64,000 bases of DNA from Streptomyces griseus (GTDB lineage: Bacteria; Actinomycetota; Actinomycetes; Streptomycetales; Streptomycetaceae): contig NZ_UAVD01000033.1 of the NCBI RefSeq assembly GCF_900460065.1, forward strand, positions 124,001 to 188,000, read 5' to 3'. How positions within the stretch are numbered: position 1 is the first letter of the stretch; each line of letters begins with the position of its first letter. This document shows, in pieces, positions 54,039 to 62,394 of the stretch. The position numbers and the translations under genes are program-made. Below the pieces are notes generated by a model. The model did not search any database. It had not been told where the DNA came from and worked only from the letters and a program-made list of their open reading frames with translations.

Positions 54039-54857
54039 CTACCAGATGGCGCCGACCCACTCCGGGTGGTCGATGAACGGGTTCCGGTTGTGCTGGAACT
54101 GTTCGAATATGACGTCGTTGCGGCGCTTCTCGAAGGTGTCCGGCGGGTCTTCCTGGCTCCACTGCTTCAGGACGGACAGCTTGCCCATCTTCGGCGCCGA
54201 CCCGTTGTTCACCTGGTCGTTGGGTTCGAGGTCGGCGAAGGAGTCGTTGCCCTCGTAGCGCACCGCCATGTAGAGGATCATGCGGGCGACGTCGCCCTTG
54301 ACCTCGTCGCGGGGCTCGAAGGAGTCGCTGTCGGTGAAGTTGCCCGGGGCATCGCTCAGTTCGCTCCCTCCGTTGTCGAAGTCCTTGTTCCCGCGTGTGG
54401 AGTTGACCTGGACGTCGGTGGGCCGCAGGTGGTGGATGTCGGTGCCCGGGCCCGTCGCGGTGCCGAAGTCGCCGTGCGACTTGGCCCAGACGTGCTCCCG
54501 GTTCCACTGGCCCGAGTTGCCGCCGTTGTCGTCCTTGGACTGGGAGCGCCCGGTGTACAGCAGGACGACGTTGGAGGAGTTGGCGGGATCCTCGTCGGTG
54601 GCCTTGAGGGCGTCCCACACCTGGCTGTAGGAGAGCTTGGTCTGGTCGCTGATGATCGTGTGCAGGGCGGACTTCAGCTCGGCGCCGGTCTTGCCGAGCG
54701 CGTCCTGGTAGTAGGTGTCGTCGAGGACCGCCGCCGTGGCGGTGTAACGGCCGGGCGGGGCGTCCGACGGGGCCGCGGCCGCGGTGCCGGCCAGCACGGT
54801 GACGGCTGCCACCGCGGCGAGCAGTGGACGCGCGTAGAACGAGTGACGACGGGACAT
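54039..54857 (-). CDS. Secreted endonuclease I (EndA/NucM family)
   Basis: A 272-residue extracellular nuclease. A signal peptide (ARPLLAAVAAVTVLAGTAAAA) precedes the nuclease domain with the metal-finger active site NREHVWAKSHGDFG, then DIHHLRPTDVQVNSTRGNKDF, the classic signature of endonuclease I. It probably degrades DNA outside the cell for nutrient scavenging or development. The ATG at 54857 follows GGAGAGGACACCCCAC. Confidence 0.93.
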   Translation of the reverse strand: MSRRHSFYARPLLAAVAAVTVLAGTAAAAPSDAPPGRYTATAAVLDDTYYQDALGKTGAELKSALHTIISDQTKLSYSQVWDALKATDEDPANSSNVVLLYTGRSQSKDDNGGNSGQWNREHVWAKSHGDFGTATGPGTDIHHLRPTDVQVNSTRGNKDFDNGGSELSDAPGNFTDSDSFEPRDEVKGDVARMILYMAVRYEGNDSFADLEPNDQVNNGSAPKMGKLSVLKQWSQEDPPDTFEKRRNDVIFEQFQHNRNPFIDHPEWVGAIW

Positions 54858-55170
54858 GTGGGGTGTCCTCTCCGGAACGCGGGCGTCGCGACGAGGCCCC
54901 TGGGTGGGGGAGCGCGCGCGACGGCCGTGCGGTAGGTGGTCACGGGAGCCTGGCACACGCACCGGGTCGCACGTGTGAACACGGTGTACCTATCATGTGC
55001 AGGTCAAGAATTCGTCCGCCGGGCACCGTGCGGACGCCGCACGCCCCCGGTGGCCCTGGGCCACCGGGGGCGTACGGGTCAAGTGGGGCGCGCGGTGCGT
55101 TCCGCCCCCGTCCATCGGCCAACACGCTGCCGCTGCATGGGCGTAGGGGGTACCGGCGCGTGTGGGGGCG
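54858..55170. other. Intergenic region with a terminator
   Basis: A 313-base gap between two leftward genes. The left part (about 54858-55010) is the promoter side of the nuclease gene, with TATCATGTGCAGG around 54990 that could hold a -10. The middle holds the hairpin annotated separately. No gene is visible. Confidence 0.5.
55042..55072 (-). terminator. Terminator hairpin
   Basis: A 14-base perfect stem (CGCCCCCGGTGGCC and its complement) with a 3-base loop, downstream of the gene at 55171-55722. Confidence 0.8.
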
Positions 55171-55722
55171 TCACATCAGCGGTGCCGTCCAGCTTTCGAG
55201 GACCCTCTCGCGCTCGCGTGAGTGCAGGACGTCGGACGGCTGGTTCTCGTCCCACCACCGCGTCAGCAGGTCCGGTGCGGCGCCGCCCCGCACGAAGTGG
55301 GAGAGGGGGCCGAGCGAGAGGTCGACCTCTCGCCGGGTGTACGCGGTGGCCGCGCCGGCGAAGACCGGCGTCTCGACGCGCCTCCCGTCCCGGGCGCACA
55401 CCACCGCGGTCATCATCGTCGGGCCCTGCGGACCCCAGGCGTTCAGCGCCGCGGCGACGACACTCGTCACCCGGGTCGGCCACCGGGCCGCGGACGAGCG
55501 GACCGGAACATCCCGAACCCGCACGTCCGTCAGGTCGGCCCAGGACCACGACTGCCGCCGGACACCCTCGCCGACCGAGAGCCGGGTCGGCGAGAGGAAG
55601 ACACCGGGATCCTCGTCGATGGGAGGCGAACCCAGGCAGACCCTGTCCCGCTCCACCCAGAACAGGCCGATCACGCACCCGGGCGGGTGGGCCCCGTCGC
55701 TCCGGGTCGGTGGCGCCGACAT
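55171..55722 (-). CDS. Hypothetical protein downstream of the DUF4157 fusion
   Basis: A 183-residue protein of unknown function. It begins with GCVIGLFWVERDRVCLGSPP and has WSWADLTDVRVRDVPVRSSAARWPTRV and VETPVFAGAATAYTRREVDLSLGPLSHFVRG; it ends with a charged helix. No signal peptide or membrane segment. Similar proteins occur widely in streptomycetes, so it is probably not specific to this locus. It begins 38 bases after the DUF4157-nitrilase gene on the same strand and may be its co-transcribed partner. Confidence 0.65.
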   Translation of the reverse strand: MSAPPTRSDGAHPPGCVIGLFWVERDRVCLGSPPIDEDPGVFLSPTRLSVGEGVRRQSWSWADLTDVRVRDVPVRSSAARWPTRVTSVVAAALNAWGPQGPTMMTAVVCARDGRRVETPVFAGAATAYTRREVDLSLGPLSHFVRGGAAPDLLTRWWDENQPSDVLHSRERERVLESWTAPLM

Positions 55723-55760
55723 CTCTCACTCCATTCCCTGGTTCCGGACGCGGGCGGCGG

Positions 55761-57533
55761 CTACTCGGCGGGCCTGCGGATCGCCGTGCGGTAGAAGTTG
55801 AGTGAGACCGGGCCTTTCCGGCTGGTCGCCTCCGCGTCCTTGCGCGTCATCGTCCGCTTCTCGAAAGCGTGGTACCGACGATCTGGGATGTTCTCCAGCT
55901 GGGGAACCGGACTGTCGGACTCGAAGATCTGGGAGTGTCCCGCGTCGGCCACGACGAAGGCGTCCCCGTGCATGCCGGCCTTGTTGCCCCCCGCGTCGCC
56001 GAAGTTCGCCGCCACCAGGATGTGGACGCCTTCGTACGGTTCGGTCCGGAGGCTGTCCGCGGTGTTGTCCGAGCAGATTTCGAGCTTGACCTCAACGTCC
56101 TTCACCGTGGTCGTGAACTTCTCCTTCCCGATGGCGAAGAAGCCCTGCTTTCTTTCCTCGTCCGAACGGTCCGGAGCTCCGCCGTACCTCGGTGCCTCGA
56201 AACGTTTCGTGTAGCTCCTCGGCCCCTGGCCGCCCTGGAAGACGGGCGCGTAGTTGTCGAACACGGTCACGTCGTCCGACCCGTCGAGGTCGGGGCCCTG
56301 CTCCCAGACCTGCTCCAGCTCCTCCACCATGATCTGGGCGTAGTCGTTGTCCTCGGCCTGCGACTGGCTCTTGAGCAACTCGCGGCCCGTCCGCTGGTCG
56401 ACGCGCGCCTGGTCCGCTGCGGGCCCGCCGAGGGCGCGCCTGCGGCCGACGGTTCCCGGCACCACCAGGTAGTTGCTGGGCAGACCCGTCAGCCGGGCGG
56501 CGAGCCACTCGTCCACGCCGGCAGCCTGGTCCTCGCTCAGGAAGTGGGTGCCCCGGCCGCTGAAGTAGTACTCCGGCGCGGCGAAGACGTACACGTGCTC
56601 GGGGTCGTACCGCTCGCTCCATTCCAGGAACGCGAGGTCCATCGCCTCGCCCAGGAGCTTCTTCTTCTCCTCCAGATCGACAGCCGACCACGCCGCGTCC
56701 TCGCCCGTCACCTTGTCCGTGGGTGCCTGGACGCCGGCGATGTGGAAACCGGTCTGCTCCGCGCCGATCTCCGGGTCGTGGGATGTGAACGTCTCGCGCT
56801 CCCACGGCTCGGTGCGGCCGCGCGCGGTCTCGGCGAGCGCCGCGACGGCCTGACGCTCCTCCTCCGACGTGCGCTGCACCGGTACGCCGGTACGGACGCC
56901 GTCCGCGGCCTCACCCTCGTCCCTGCCCTCGGTCCGAGCCGCGGAGGGCAGGGAGCGCCGCATGGCGCGGGTGGCGTTGGCCTCGGCGTCGCGTTCGAAG
57001 CGGTCCGAGGGGTCGGAGACCTTCAGCCCGGTGCCGTCGTCGGTCCCGTCGACGGGACCCCGGCGCTGCTGGATGACGTGGGTGAGTTCGTGGGCGAGGG
57101 TGTGCTCGTCATCTCCGCCGGCGCCGATGACGACGTGGTGGCCGGAGGTGTAGGCGCGGGCGCCCACCTCCACCGCCGAGGCGCGCGCGGCCGCGTCCGT
57201 GTGGATCCGGACGTCCGAGAAGTCCGCGCCCAGCCGGCGCCCCATCTCGGTGCGGGTGTCCTGGTCGAGCGGACGCCCCGGGGTACGCAGGACGTCCTGG
57301 ACGGTGGAGCGCTGAACGGCGTGCCCGGCCGGCCGCAGGTCGCGTTCGTCGCCCTGCTGGTGTTCTGCCCCGGTCTCCGAGTGCCCGGCTCTGCGGAGCA
57401 TCCGGACGACCGCCGCGTTGCCGACGCTGCGCTGGAGGGCGACGAGCGGCGGTGCGACCGGGTCGACGGGCCGGCCGGCCGGTGGACGGCCTTCCTCGGC
57501 CTCATGGGTTTCTGCGCGGTTCCGGGCGTGCAT
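55761..57533 (-). CDS. DUF4157 (eCIS core) protein with C-terminal nitrilase-fold domain
   Basis: A 590-residue fusion. Residues about 80-165 are a DUF4157 domain, the marker of cargo linked to extracellular contractile injection systems; it has the zinc-protease motif HELTH (148-152) and FSDVRIHTDAAA. After a Thr/Gly/Glu linker, residues about 260-590 read as a carbon-nitrogen hydrolase: FHIAGVQAP (first strand), VFAAPEYYF with Glu321, NYLVVPGTV, TKRFEAP with Lys443, VKLEICSDN with Cys487, and GVHILVAANFGDA. The Glu-Lys-Cys order and spacing are those of nitrilases. No signal peptide. The ATG at 57533 follows GGAGGGG. The split is my reading; neither domain was tested by search. Confidence 0.85.
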   Translation of the reverse strand: MHARNRAETHEAEEGRPPAGRPVDPVAPPLVALQRSVGNAAVVRMLRRAGHSETGAEHQQGDERDLRPAGHAVQRSTVQDVLRTPGRPLDQDTRTEMGRRLGADFSDVRIHTDAAARASAVEVGARAYTSGHHVVIGAGGDDEHTLAHELTHVIQQRRGPVDGTDDGTGLKVSDPSDRFERDAEANATRAMRRSLPSAARTEGRDEGEAADGVRTGVPVQRTSEEERQAVAALAETARGRTEPWERETFTSHDPEIGAEQTGFHIAGVQAPTDKVTGEDAAWSAVDLEEKKKLLGEAMDLAFLEWSERYDPEHVYVFAAPEYYFSGRGTHFLSEDQAAGVDEWLAARLTGLPSNYLVVPGTVGRRRALGGPAADQARVDQRTGRELLKSQSQAEDNDYAQIMVEELEQVWEQGPDLDGSDDVTVFDNYAPVFQGGQGPRSYTKRFEAPRYGGAPDRSDEERKQGFFAIGKEKFTTTVKDVEVKLEICSDNTADSLRTEPYEGVHILVAANFGDAGGNKAGMHGDAFVVADAGHSQIFESDSPVPQLENIPDRRYHAFEKRTMTRKDAEATSRKGPVSLNFYRTAIRRPAE

Positions 57534-57867
57534 GGTTCCCCTCCGAATCTTGCCTCCCTGAACATGTGGAGGGTGGGGGACCTGCGTGGCCCCCTGCTTT
57601 CCCGTCGGCCGCGGGCTCTCGTCGATGCCGGGTCCGGGCGACGGGGCAGGGGCCGGAGTGCTCCCTCACCACCTCGGCGAGCACCGGGTCGAGCGCCGGC
57701 ACACCGATGGGGCGGCCTCCCTCGCGAGCTCCCTCCGTGGAATCAGCGGCGGTACACGGCCGCGGTAAGAGACTCCACCGCAACCCGCGGAGGCCGTGCG
57801 GTGACGGCGCCAACGGGGCCTGATTCCGTCGGCGTATGTCCGAGCACCCGCTCTTGCGGTCCTCGCA
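57534..57867. other. Intergenic region upstream of the DUF4157 gene
   Basis: About 330 bases between the leftward DUF4157 and GH25 genes (their gap is 374 bases including the terminator). It should hold the DUF4157 promoter. A leftward frame at 57502-57813 is open but shows no motif or ribosome site and is not called. Confidence 0.45.
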
Positions 57868-57890
57868 CCCGCCCGGAGCAGCCGGGCGGG
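57868..57890 (-). terminator. Terminator after the GH25 gene
   Basis: A 9-base perfect stem (CCCGCCCGG and its complement) with an AGCAG loop, 17 bases after the stop codon. Confidence 0.7.
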
Positions 57891-57907
57891 CGCGCGTTCC
57901 GAACGCG

Positions 57908-58459
57908 CTATCCGGCCGCCCACTCGCGCAGGGCGCGGACCGAGGCGAAGTCGGCCACGTTCCGGTCGAGCGGATCGTCGGTGTACTGGTGGATGCGCCA
58001 GTCCGCCTCGATGCGCGGCTTGCCCGCCTTGCCGTAGTCGGCGATCCACAGCCCGTCGCCCGCGTAGTCGGTGGTGTCGTGGTCGAGCCAGAAGGTGCGG
58101 TTGCAGTAGAGCAGGACCCGGTGGTCGGGGCGTTTCTTCTTCACCGCGCGGATGAACCGGTCCTTGTCGCCGTTGCTCGCCCGCGTCCCGCCGCCGGTCT
58201 GCTCCCAGTCGACCGCGAGCAGATCGCCCGCCTTCTCGGGGGTCTTGCCCAGGAAGTAGTCCACCTGGTCCCCCACGTTCCCCGGCCAGAGGAAGTGGTA
58301 GAAACCGACGACGCACTCGGCGTCCCGGGCCCGCTTCACCTGCGCCTCCAAGCGCGGATTGACATAGCTGCGGCCTTCGGTGGACTTGACGAAGACGAAG
58401 TCGAGACCGTCCGTGTCGTAGGAGGGCTGATAGGCGCTGACGTCGACGCCGTGGAGCAT
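57908..58459 (-). CDS. GH25 muramidase without signal peptide
   Basis: A 183-residue lysozyme-like enzyme of glycoside hydrolase family 25. It opens with HGVDVSAYQP (the DxSxxQ start of the barrel), then FVFVKSTEGRSYVNP, GFYHFLWPG, the catalytic DWEQ, LLYCNRTFW, LWIADYGKAGKPRIEADWRIHQYTDD. It should cut peptidoglycan glycan strands. There is no signal peptide or wall-binding domain, so export must rely on another route, lysis, or a delivery device. ATG 58459 follows GAGGTGG; a longer reading to 58534 is possible. It lies upstream of the DUF4157 fusion on the same strand. Confidence 0.88.
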   Translation of the reverse strand: MLHGVDVSAYQPSYDTDGLDFVFVKSTEGRSYVNPRLEAQVKRARDAECVVGFYHFLWPGNVGDQVDYFLGKTPEKAGDLLAVDWEQTGGGTRASNGDKDRFIRAVKKKRPDHRVLLYCNRTFWLDHDTTDYAGDGLWIADYGKAGKPRIEADWRIHQYTDDPLDRNVADFASVRALREWAAG

Positions 58460-58617
58460 GGGTACCACCTCGGGGAGTGGGGCAACGATCTCCCTCTCCT
58501 GCCCACTGCCCGGGCGCGCCAAGGCCTGATTCACCCTCCCGGGTAGGCGTGCGCGGGCTCATCGGATGCGGCCGGGTCCGTGCGGCGCGAGAATTGCCGC
58601 AAGGACGAGGAGGCGGC

Positions 58618-58830
58618 ATGAGCGAAGAGTCCGAATCCGTATCCGCGCCCGTGTCCGGGCCGGAGGGCATCACACCCGACCGGCTCCTGCACACGGGCGC
58701 GAGCGACCGGCCGAGCGCGGAGGACCTGGTGCTCGCCTCCGGGCGGGACGTGACGCCGGAGAATCTGGAGTGGGCACGGCGCAAACTGGCCGCCGAGGGG
58801 CGGTCGGCCATCGACAAACAGCTGCCCTGA
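58618..58830 (+). CDS. Small acidic hypothetical protein
   Basis: A 70-residue protein of unknown function. It contains GITPDRLLHTGASDRPSAEDLVLASGRDVTPENLEWARRKL, with a repeated T-P-(D/E) motif, and ends IDKQLP. The pattern is helical and acidic. The ATG at 58618 follows GACGAGGAGG, a good ribosome site; the longer frame to 58477 would overlap the GH25 start region. Confidence 0.7.
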   Translation: MSEESESVSAPVSGPEGITPDRLLHTGASDRPSAEDLVLASGRDVTPENLEWARRKLAAEGRSAIDKQLP

Positions 58831-58959
58831 CCGCCCGGCGGACCCTGCCGGGCGCCCCAATGGGCGGGCGCGCGGAGCCGTACACCGAGGTGGAGGCGGC
58901 CGGGGGAGCCGGGGAGCGTGTGGGGCGCCCCCGGCTCCCTCGGCTAGCCTGAATGCCAT

Positions 58960-60114
58960 ATGAACCGTTTCACGACCTCACAGGGCGCTTTCGAGCTCGC
59001 CCGCTTCCCCGAGCACCCGCGCGACCCCTTCCGCGCCTGGGACGCCGCCGACGACTACCTGCTCCAGCAGCTGACGGACCCCGGGACGGGCCCGGTCGAC
59101 CTCTCGGGGACGGTCGCGGTCGTGGGGGACCGGTGGGGGGCGCTCGCCACCGCACTGGCCGCACACCGCCCGGTCCAGATCAGCGACTCCTACCTGGCCC
59201 GGCGCGCGACCCTCGCCAACCTCGCCAGGAACGGCATCGACGAGGACGCGGTCCGGCTGCTGTCCTCGCGCGACACCCCGCCGGACCGGATCGACGTCCT
59301 GCTCGTCCGGGTCCCCAAGTCCCTGGCGTTCCTGGAGGACCAGCTCCACCGCCTCGCCCCCGCCGTCCACTCCGGCACCGTGGTCATCGGCACCGGCATG
59401 GTCAAGGAGATCCACACCTCCACGCTCAAGATCTTCGAGCGGATCATCGGCCCGACCCGCACCTCTCTCGCGGTGCGCAAGGCGCGGCTCATCTTCTCCA
59501 CCCCGGACCCCGCCCTGCCCCGTACGCTGAGCCCGTGGCCCTACCGCTACGAGCTGCCCGCGGACGTGGGCCCGGTCGCGGGCCTGACCGCGGTCAACCA
59601 CGCCGGGATCTTCTGCGCGGAGCGCCTCGACATCGGCACCCGCTTCTTCCTGAAGCACCTGCCCACCCGGTCCGGGGCGGTCCGGGTCGTCGACCTGGGC
59701 TGCGGCAACGGAGTCCTCGGACTCTCCGCCGCCGTCGCCAACCCCGACGCGCATCTCACCTTCGTCGACGAGTCCTACGGGGCGGTCGCCTCCGCCGAGG
59801 AGACCTTCCGGGCCGGTGCTCCGGCCGGTGCGAAGGCCGACTTCCTGGTCGGTGACGGTCTCGCCGATCTCGACCCCGGCAGCGTGGACCTGGTGCTGAA
59901 CAACCCGCCGTTCCACTCGCACCTGGCGACCACCGACGCTACGGCCCGCACGATGTTCGCCGGGGCGAAGACCGCCCTGCGCCGGGGCGGCGAGCTCTGG
60001 GTGGTGGGCAACCGGCACCTCTCCTACCACACGCACCTGCGCCGGATCTTCGGGAACTGCACCACGGTCGCGGGCGACCCGAAGTTCGTGGTGCTGCGCG
60101 CCGTCAAGCGCTGA
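58960..60114 (+). CDS. rlmG: 23S rRNA (guanine-1835-N2)-methyltransferase RlmG family
   Basis: A 384-residue SAM-dependent methyltransferase of the RlmG/RsmC type: a duplicated Rossmann layout with a degenerate N-terminal half (about 20-190) and an active C-terminal half. SAM motif I is VVDLGCGNGVLGL; the amino-methylating motif is LNNPPFH. The N-terminal SLAFLEDQLHRLAP is typical of RlmG. The exact target base is inferred from family. ATG 58960 has no ribosome site; TAGCCT (58945-58950) lies 9 bases upstream, suggesting a leaderless mRNA. Confidence 0.88.
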   Translation: MNRFTTSQGAFELARFPEHPRDPFRAWDAADDYLLQQLTDPGTGPVDLSGTVAVVGDRWGALATALAAHRPVQISDSYLARRATLANLARNGIDEDAVRLLSSRDTPPDRIDVLLVRVPKSLAFLEDQLHRLAPAVHSGTVVIGTGMVKEIHTSTLKIFERIIGPTRTSLAVRKARLIFSTPDPALPRTLSPWPYRYELPADVGPVAGLTAVNHAGIFCAERLDIGTRFFLKHLPTRSGAVRVVDLGCGNGVLGLSAAVANPDAHLTFVDESYGAVASAEETFRAGAPAGAKADFLVGDGLADLDPGSVDLVLNNPPFHSHLATTDATARTMFAGAKTALRRGGELWVVGNRHLSYHTHLRRIFGNCTTVAGDPKFVVLRAVKR

Positions 60115-60150
60115 CAGCGAAGCGCCCCGCCGTCGGCCCTTCCAGATTCT

Positions 60151-60164
60151 TGCAACAGGTTCTA
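60151..60164. promoter_or_regulatory. KstR-like palindrome
   Basis: TGCAACAGGTTCTA fits the KstR (TetR-family) operator TNNAACNNGTTNNA exactly at all its fixed positions. It lies 52 bases before the acyl-CoA dehydrogenase start. This implies control by a regulator of lipid or steroid breakdown. Confidence 0.55.
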
Positions 60165-60216
60165 CTGTGTGCGCCGCCGCACACGGACGACGCCGAAGCG
60201 AGACTCTGGAGGGGCC

Positions 60217-61395
60217 GTGCACCTCGAATACACGCCTGAGCAGCAGCGGCTGCGGACCGAACTGCGCACCTACTTCGCGACCCTGGTGCCCGACAACGCC
60301 TACGCCCGCTACGCGGAGCCCGCCGCCCAGAAGCGTTTCTACCGCGACACGGTCCGCAGGCTCGGCGCCGACGGCTGGCTGGGCGTCGGCTGGCCGAAGG
60401 AGTACGGCGGCCGGGGGCTGACCCCGATGGAGCAGTTCATCTTCTTCGACGAGGCCGCCCAGGCCGGCGTACCGCTGCCGCTGATGGCGCTGAACACCGT
60501 CGGGCCCACGATCATGCGGTACGGCACCGACGAGCAGAAGGCCCACTTCCTGCCCGGCATCCTGGCCGGGGAGATCGACTTCGCGATCGGCTACAGCGAA
60601 CCGGACGCCGGCACCGACCTCGCCGCCCTGAAGACCCGCGCGGTCCGCGACGGGGACGAGTACGTCGTCAACGGCCAGAAGATCTGGACCACCAACGGCG
60701 ACACAGCGGACTGGGTCTGGCTCGCCGCGCGGACCGACCCCGATGCCCCGCCCCACAAGGGCATCACCATGCTCCTCGTCCCCACGAGCGACCCGGGCTA
60801 CTCCTGCACCCTGATCAACACCCTCGCCTCGCACGACACGACCGCGAGCTACTACGAGAACATCAGGGTCCCCGTCTCCCGTCGCGTCGGCGAGGAGAAC
60901 AAGGGCTGGCGGCTCATCACCAACCAGCTCAACCACGAGCGCGTCACCCTCGCCGCCCACGGCACGATGGCGGTCCGCGCCCTGCACGACGTCCAGCGCT
61001 GGGCAGCCGACACCAAGCTCGCCGACGGCCGCCGCGTCATCGACCTCGGCTGGGTCCGCGCCCTGCTGGCCCGCACCCACACCCGCCTGGACGCCATGAA
61101 ACTGCTCAACTGGCAGATGGTCGCCGCCCTCCAGGACGGCACCCTCACCCCGCAGGACGCCTCGGCGGTCAAGGTCTACGGCTCCGAGGCCCGCCGGGAC
61201 GCGTACGCCTGGCTGATGGAGATCGTCGGCTCCGGAGGCGCGCTCAAGGAGGGATCGGTCGGCGCCGTGCTCCACGGCGAACTGGAACGGGGCTACCGGT
61301 CGGCCGTGATCTTCACCTTCGGCGGCGGGAACAACGAGATCCAGCGGGAGATCATCTCGTGGATCGGGCTGGGGATGCCGCGCGTGCGGCGGTGA
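60217..61395 (+). CDS. Acyl-CoA dehydrogenase
   Basis: A 392-residue FAD-dependent dehydrogenase introducing an alpha-beta double bond in an acyl-CoA. Signatures are FAIGYSEPDAGTDLAALKTRA, NGQKIWTTNGDTADWVWLAARTD, and the C-terminal VIFTFGGGNNEIQREIISWIGLGMPR. Overall it resembles the FadE-type enzymes used for steroid side chains or odd acyl chains. The GTG at 60217 follows GGAGGGG. The KstR-like box upstream agrees with that. The substrate is not known. Confidence 0.92.
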   Translation: MHLEYTPEQQRLRTELRTYFATLVPDNAYARYAEPAAQKRFYRDTVRRLGADGWLGVGWPKEYGGRGLTPMEQFIFFDEAAQAGVPLPLMALNTVGPTIMRYGTDEQKAHFLPGILAGEIDFAIGYSEPDAGTDLAALKTRAVRDGDEYVVNGQKIWTTNGDTADWVWLAARTDPDAPPHKGITMLLVPTSDPGYSCTLINTLASHDTTASYYENIRVPVSRRVGEENKGWRLITNQLNHERVTLAAHGTMAVRALHDVQRWAADTKLADGRRVIDLGWVRALLARTHTRLDAMKLLNWQMVAALQDGTLTPQDASAVKVYGSEARRDAYAWLMEIVGSGGALKEGSVGAVLHGELERGYRSAVIFTFGGGNNEIQREIISWIGLGMPRVRR

Positions 61396-62394
61396 CAGAA
61401 GCCGGGGCGAGCCGGCGAGCTTTCCGCGGGCGGCACCGAGGACCATCTGCCGCCGTTCGCCCGCTGGTTCGCCGGTCCTGAGTCCGTCCCCGTCCGCGGC
61501 TGGGGTCGACGTACGCTCGCTGCACCGCCCGGGCCCCCCGTCCGGCCCCTCCTTGCCGTCGTGGGGTGGGAGCGGGTGACGGGCGGCGTTTCCGCCTGTG
61601 CCCCGGTTCTGGACCGGGGCGCCGACACCGGTCCACCGCGCTCCGCGGGCGCGCGCGTTCTCCACGACGTTTCCGGGCACCGTCAAGGGGGACTCCCGCC
61701 GAAGCCGCGACACGCTTCTCGATCGGCTGACATACCGTCCCGACGCGTTGATCCCTGTCCTCCGCTCACCCCCGGAGCGTGTGCGGAGCGGCGCCTGATC
61801 TGCTCGGCGGCACGGTACGCCGCCGGACGCGGCTGCCGCACCCGACCGGGCGCCCGGACCGGTCGGGCCGGAAAGGGCTCACCGAAGTGCGGCGGCGACG
61901 CCCAATACACCATTCCCGCTGGCCGAAACGTATAAGTGATGTGTCCCACAGTGGAACAAACGTGTGAACACGCAAAGGTCCCCGGGCCATACTGACTGTC
62001 ATGACACCGACGGTCACATCCGTGGGCGCCTGCTGTTCGCCGCTGCGCGCAGGCCTCGAACGCCCGGCTGAAATGTGGCCCATCCCGAGCCGCTCGACAC
62101 CATCGAGCGGAATCCGGTCGAGGTGCTGAACGTCCGACCACCGCACCGACCGATCTTCGGTACCCGGAACCCGGGACCGTCGCCGCCGCGGGAACCGCTC
62201 GGCGACGTCGCCCGGTGCGGGGACGCGACGGCCGGCCACGGCCGGGGGACGGTCGCGGCCGGCGGGGTGCACGAGTGGGAGTTCGAAGACAACAGGGGAC
62301 CGCTCCGTGCGGGCCCCGGGCAGAGTCCTTGCGTGCGCACGCGATCTTCCGACGCGGCGTCATGCCTGACTGGGGTGGCAGGAAGGGGTCCGGC
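61396..62394. promoter_or_regulatory. One-kilobase non-coding region before the terminal NRPS
   Basis: No convincing gene. The right part (61910-62010) is lower in GC and contains a near-perfect 17-base palindrome TGTCCCACAGTGGAACA (61942-61958), a second CGTGTGAACACG (61961-61972), and TGTCATGACA (61997-62006). A short frame from ATG 62001 (42 codons, starting MTPTVTSVGACCSPL) resembles the opening of some ArsR repressors but stops early; it may be a remnant or leader peptide. CATACT lies 7 bases upstream of it. The rest shows nothing recognisable. Confidence 0.4.

Noticed and set aside
57502..57813. A leftward frame of 103 codons upstream of the DUF4157 gene
   Set aside because: No ribosome site, no known motif, and it overlaps the DUF4157 start; the terminator-bearing gap explains the space.
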